A stretch of 64,000 bases of DNA from Paenibacillus luteus. Lineage in GTDB: Bacteria; Bacillota; Bacilli; Paenibacillales; Paenibacillaceae. The DNA lies in NCBI RefSeq assembly GCF_006542765.1, contig NZ_SKCD01000011.1, positions 496,001-560,000 of the forward strand, given 5' to 3'. Position numbers and translations under genes: made by a program. This document shows positions 62,065 to 64,000 of this stretch, piece after piece (the stretch's first letter is position 1; the number at the start of each line of letters is the position of its first letter). A model generated the notes under the pieces. The model had not been told where the DNA came from and ran no database searches. It saw only the letters and a program-made list of their open reading frames with translations.

Positions 62065-63207
62065 TTACTTCTGTCTACCATATCGCCAATACAGAATGAA
62101 TCCGAACAGCATGCCTAGGAATGACAACGCTGATATTGATAGATAAAGGGTTTGTGCCCCGTAAGTCTCATAAATAAACCCGCCTGCATAAGAAGCGATG
62201 ATCCCTGATACGCCAAAAAAGAGCAGCGCCAATACAGTTTGGCCCGTAGCCCTCCATTCGACGGGAACAATGCGGTATAAATATTGAATCGCCGCTGAAT
62301 AAAATATAGGAAATGTGAGCAATTGCATGATTTGCAAATAGGCCAGCATATGTGGATCGGTAATCCATGCGGACAGAAAAAAACGCAAGAAAAAAAATAC
62401 GGAGGCAATCGAAATCAGCATGAGTTCCTTGCCCTTGCGCATCCACCAGAAGCTTAAAGCGAATACCAGAATCTCACTGCCTGCCGCCAAAAAGAAGGCC
62501 TGGCCAACGAGCTCTGGACTACCGCCCAGCTCACGGATATAAATGCCAAGGTAAGTATCATTCATGCGGGCGGGAACCGAGCATACAAATACGAGCAGCA
62601 AAAACAGCAGCGTTTCTTTGTTGCTCATAAACAGCTTAAGGCTGTTTAAAGTAACTGGTTTGCCCGTTACCGGAACATCAGTCATCTTCCAGCTAATTAG
62701 AAAGCTGATCAGGCCAATACAAACAAAGAGCAAAGCCAAGCTATGCGCTCCGAAGTATGACATGACATATCCCGTAAGCAAGGAAGTTACCGCATAACCC
62801 AACGCTCCGTATGTACGTATGGACCCATAACTGACTCCAGCCGCTTCTGATACGGAGAAATTCAAGCTTTCTGTTAACGGATCGATTGGCATAAGAAAAA
62901 AATATAACAGCATCGCAAACAGAATCAGCAAAAAGAAACTGCTGGAGCTGTAGAGAAAATAGCCGACAACGCTTGAGATTAGAACAAGCAGGAGAAGGAT
63001 TTTGCGAATCGTCTTCTTCTTATCGCTAATCATCCCCCACAAGGGCTGAGTGATAATAGTCACAAACCCTCCGGTTCCGATAATGAAACCGATTTGTGCA
63101 GGCTGTAAGCCTTGATCATCCAGATAAACTGGAAGAAAAGTAATGAACATGGAAAGCAATGCAAAATACATAAAGTTAAAGCTTCGGAGCAGTCTTAAAG
63201 CATTCAT
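62065..63207 (-). CDS. MFS transporter (MFS_1-like / nucleoside- or sugar-permease type)
   Basis: A 380-residue transporter with twelve predicted helices in the two halves typical of the major facilitator superfamily: SFNFMYFALLSMFITFLPVYL, the motif-A-like GMISDKKKTIRKIL, and the central linker (TDVPVTGKPVTLNSLKLFM). The family resembles LacY/NupG-like PPP transporters. The substrate is unknown. ATG 63207 has AGAGGTG at a somewhat long distance. It has no operon partner. Confidence 0.9.
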   Translation of the reverse strand: MNALRLLRSFNFMYFALLSMFITFLPVYLDDQGLQPAQIGFIIGTGGFVTIITQPLWGMISDKKKTIRKILLLLVLISSVVGYFLYSSSSFFLLILFAMLLYFFLMPIDPLTESLNFSVSEAAGVSYGSIRTYGALGYAVTSLLTGYVMSYFGAHSLALLFVCIGLISFLISWKMTDVPVTGKPVTLNSLKLFMSNKETLLFLLLVFVCSVPARMNDTYLGIYIRELGGSPELVGQAFFLAAGSEILVFALSFWWMRKGKELMLISIASVFFFLRFFLSAWITDPHMLAYLQIMQLLTFPIFYSAAIQYLYRIVPVEWRATGQTVLALLFFGVSGIIASYAGGFIYETYGAQTLYLSISALSFLGMLFGFILYWRYGRQK

Positions 63208-63374
63208 AGACGTTTGGACACCTCTAGTGGTTTTCTGGAATGGGTTGCGGGCTATTTTTTATTATCGCGTAGCTATAAGTTGCCTCCTTATATGTCATTA
63301 GCCGCTATTTCTCAAGTATAACAGATGTGGACGGATTTCAACCTTCAAACGGTAAGGAGATCGCTTGCATCAAA

Positions 63375-63425
63375 AAAAAAGACGCTGCAACACTCGAAAA
63401 AATCGTGTTGACAGCAGCCTTTTTA
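63375..63425 (-). terminator. terminator after the thioredoxin-reductase-like gene
   Basis: An imperfect stem (GCTG..CAACAC with GTGTTGCAGC) around a long loop, followed by nine T on the minus strand, about 25 bp after the stop at 63450. Confidence 0.7.
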
Positions 63426-63449
63426 ATTAAAATAATTGGGTGGTTGCAA

Positions 63450-64000
63450 CTAGGTCCGGCTGACCCATGCCTCTGTAAGCAGTTCATTATTGATACCAAC
63501 GCCGGCCAATGCACCTAGCGAAGCAGCTATGATCGCCTGAAACAGCTCCGATGCGGCATCGCCTGCGCTATATATACCAGGCACGTTCGTTTTTCCAACG
63601 CTATCAACGATAACAGTTCCTGATTCCGTGACTTCGCAGCCGATGGCTTGGGGCAGGTTTGATCCGGCAGCTAGCTTTGGCGCGAAGAAAATACCTTTGC
63701 ACGGAACGATTGTCCCATCCTGCAATGCAACGTGCTGAACCTGACCATCCGTGGATTCAATGCGTGCAATCGGTGAATCAAATACCGGAACTTGATGCTG
63801 CTTCAGCTCCTCGCGCTGTTCATCCGTTAAATCGTCAGGACCATCCGTGCAAATCGAATACTGGCTCGTCCATCCGGATATCATTTTAGCTAAGTGCATC
63901 GCCCGGGCACCTTTGACAATTAACACGAGCGGCTGATCCCTTAATTCCCAGCCGTCGCAATACGGACAAACAAACGCGCTTTTGCCATACACCTCGGTCA
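63450..64000 (-). CDS. thioredoxin-reductase-like FAD/NAD(P) oxidoreductase, C-terminal part
   Basis: The frame is open beyond the window edge, so only the last 183 or so residues are visible. The first visible text VYGKSAFVCPYCDGWELRD has the CPYC redox pair of the low-molecular-weight thioredoxin reductase family. The end has KTNVPGIYSAGDAA, the second FAD-binding motif, and SLGALAGVGINNELL. It may be a YpdA/TrxB-like enzyme; bacillithiol synthesis nearby would fit a bacillithiol-linked reductase, but that is inference. The FAD-binding N-terminus lies outside the window. Confidence 0.85.
   Translation of the reverse strand, partial: TEVYGKSAFVCPYCDGWELRDQPLVLIVKGARAMHLAKMISGWTSQYSICTDGPDDLTDEQREELKQHQVPVFDSPIARIESTDGQVQHVALQDGTIVPCKGIFFAPKLAAGSNLPQAIGCEVTESGTVIVDSVGKTNVPGIYSAGDAASELFQAIIAASLGALAGVGINNELLTEAWVSRT

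Noticed and set aside
1..64000. tRNA, rRNA, CRISPR, IS elements or prophage genes
   Set aside because: I looked for cloverleaf-like repeats, spaced direct repeats, transposase or integrase motifs and phage structural genes and saw none.

Overview
The window reads as a chromosomal segment of a spore-forming Gram-positive bacterium, most likely Paenibacillus or a close relative. The evidence is two germinant-receptor operons, bacillithiol genes (bshA, bshB1), DnaD, YpjB, YpiF and a menaquinol:cytochrome c reductase (qcrABC). The order dapB-mgsA-bshB1-bshA-cca-birA-panB-panC-panD-dinG is the one known from Bacillus subtilis. Many genes have strong Shine-Dalgarno (SD) sites with TTG starts. I found no tRNA, rRNA, CRISPR array, prophage or insertion sequence.

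1-5.9 kb is an accessory stretch: a GNAT fragment, a DinB-type protein, a MerR-methyltransferase fusion, an autoregulated-looking TetR gene with an alpha/beta hydrolase, a Cys-rich pentapeptide-repeat protein and a methyltransferase. 5.9-34.9 kb is mostly core housekeeping on the minus strand: hbd-ackA-dnaD; a loop-less FtsH-like protease with a small membrane partner; ypmB-mtaD-rex-dinG; panBCD behind a terminator-bearing leader; birA-cca-bshA-bshB1-mgsA-dapB; ypjD/ypjC/ypjB/ypjA; qcrCBA; ypiF; an IDEAL peptide; a gamma-carbonic-anhydrase-like protein; and a histidine phosphatase.

34.9-53.3 kb is regulatory and sensory: an ECF sigma/anti-sigma pair, a possible small transcript, a PhyH-HEAT fusion divergent from an AraC regulator, a gerA-type operon (A-C-B order), a four-gene signalling cluster (soluble chemoreceptor-like MCP with its own membrane domain, MHYT hybrid kinase, CheY-like regulator, HD-GYP regulator), and a very large sensor kinase with a SARP-like response regulator. 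53.3-64 kb holds two secreted proteins flanking an OmpR-type two-component system, a second germinant-receptor operon carrying a small D-subunit gene (A-C-D-B), an uncharacterised YHFT-motif protein, an MFS transporter and the end of a thioredoxin-reductase-like gene.

The most interesting signals are: the birA-panB leader (promoter, conserved-looking hairpin, 19-codon ORF, attenuator); a repeat family made of a GC-rich plus an AT-rich hairpin, tandemly duplicated before ypjA, where one copy provides the ribosome-binding site; a likely ATT start for cca; a 74-bp out-of-frame panC/panD overlap; a DinG that keeps both the exonuclease domain and an Fe-S cysteine set; a kinase with one degenerate and one intact kinase core; the short FtsH paralogue; and a candidate small RNA or 21-residue peptide at 36.3-36.5 kb.
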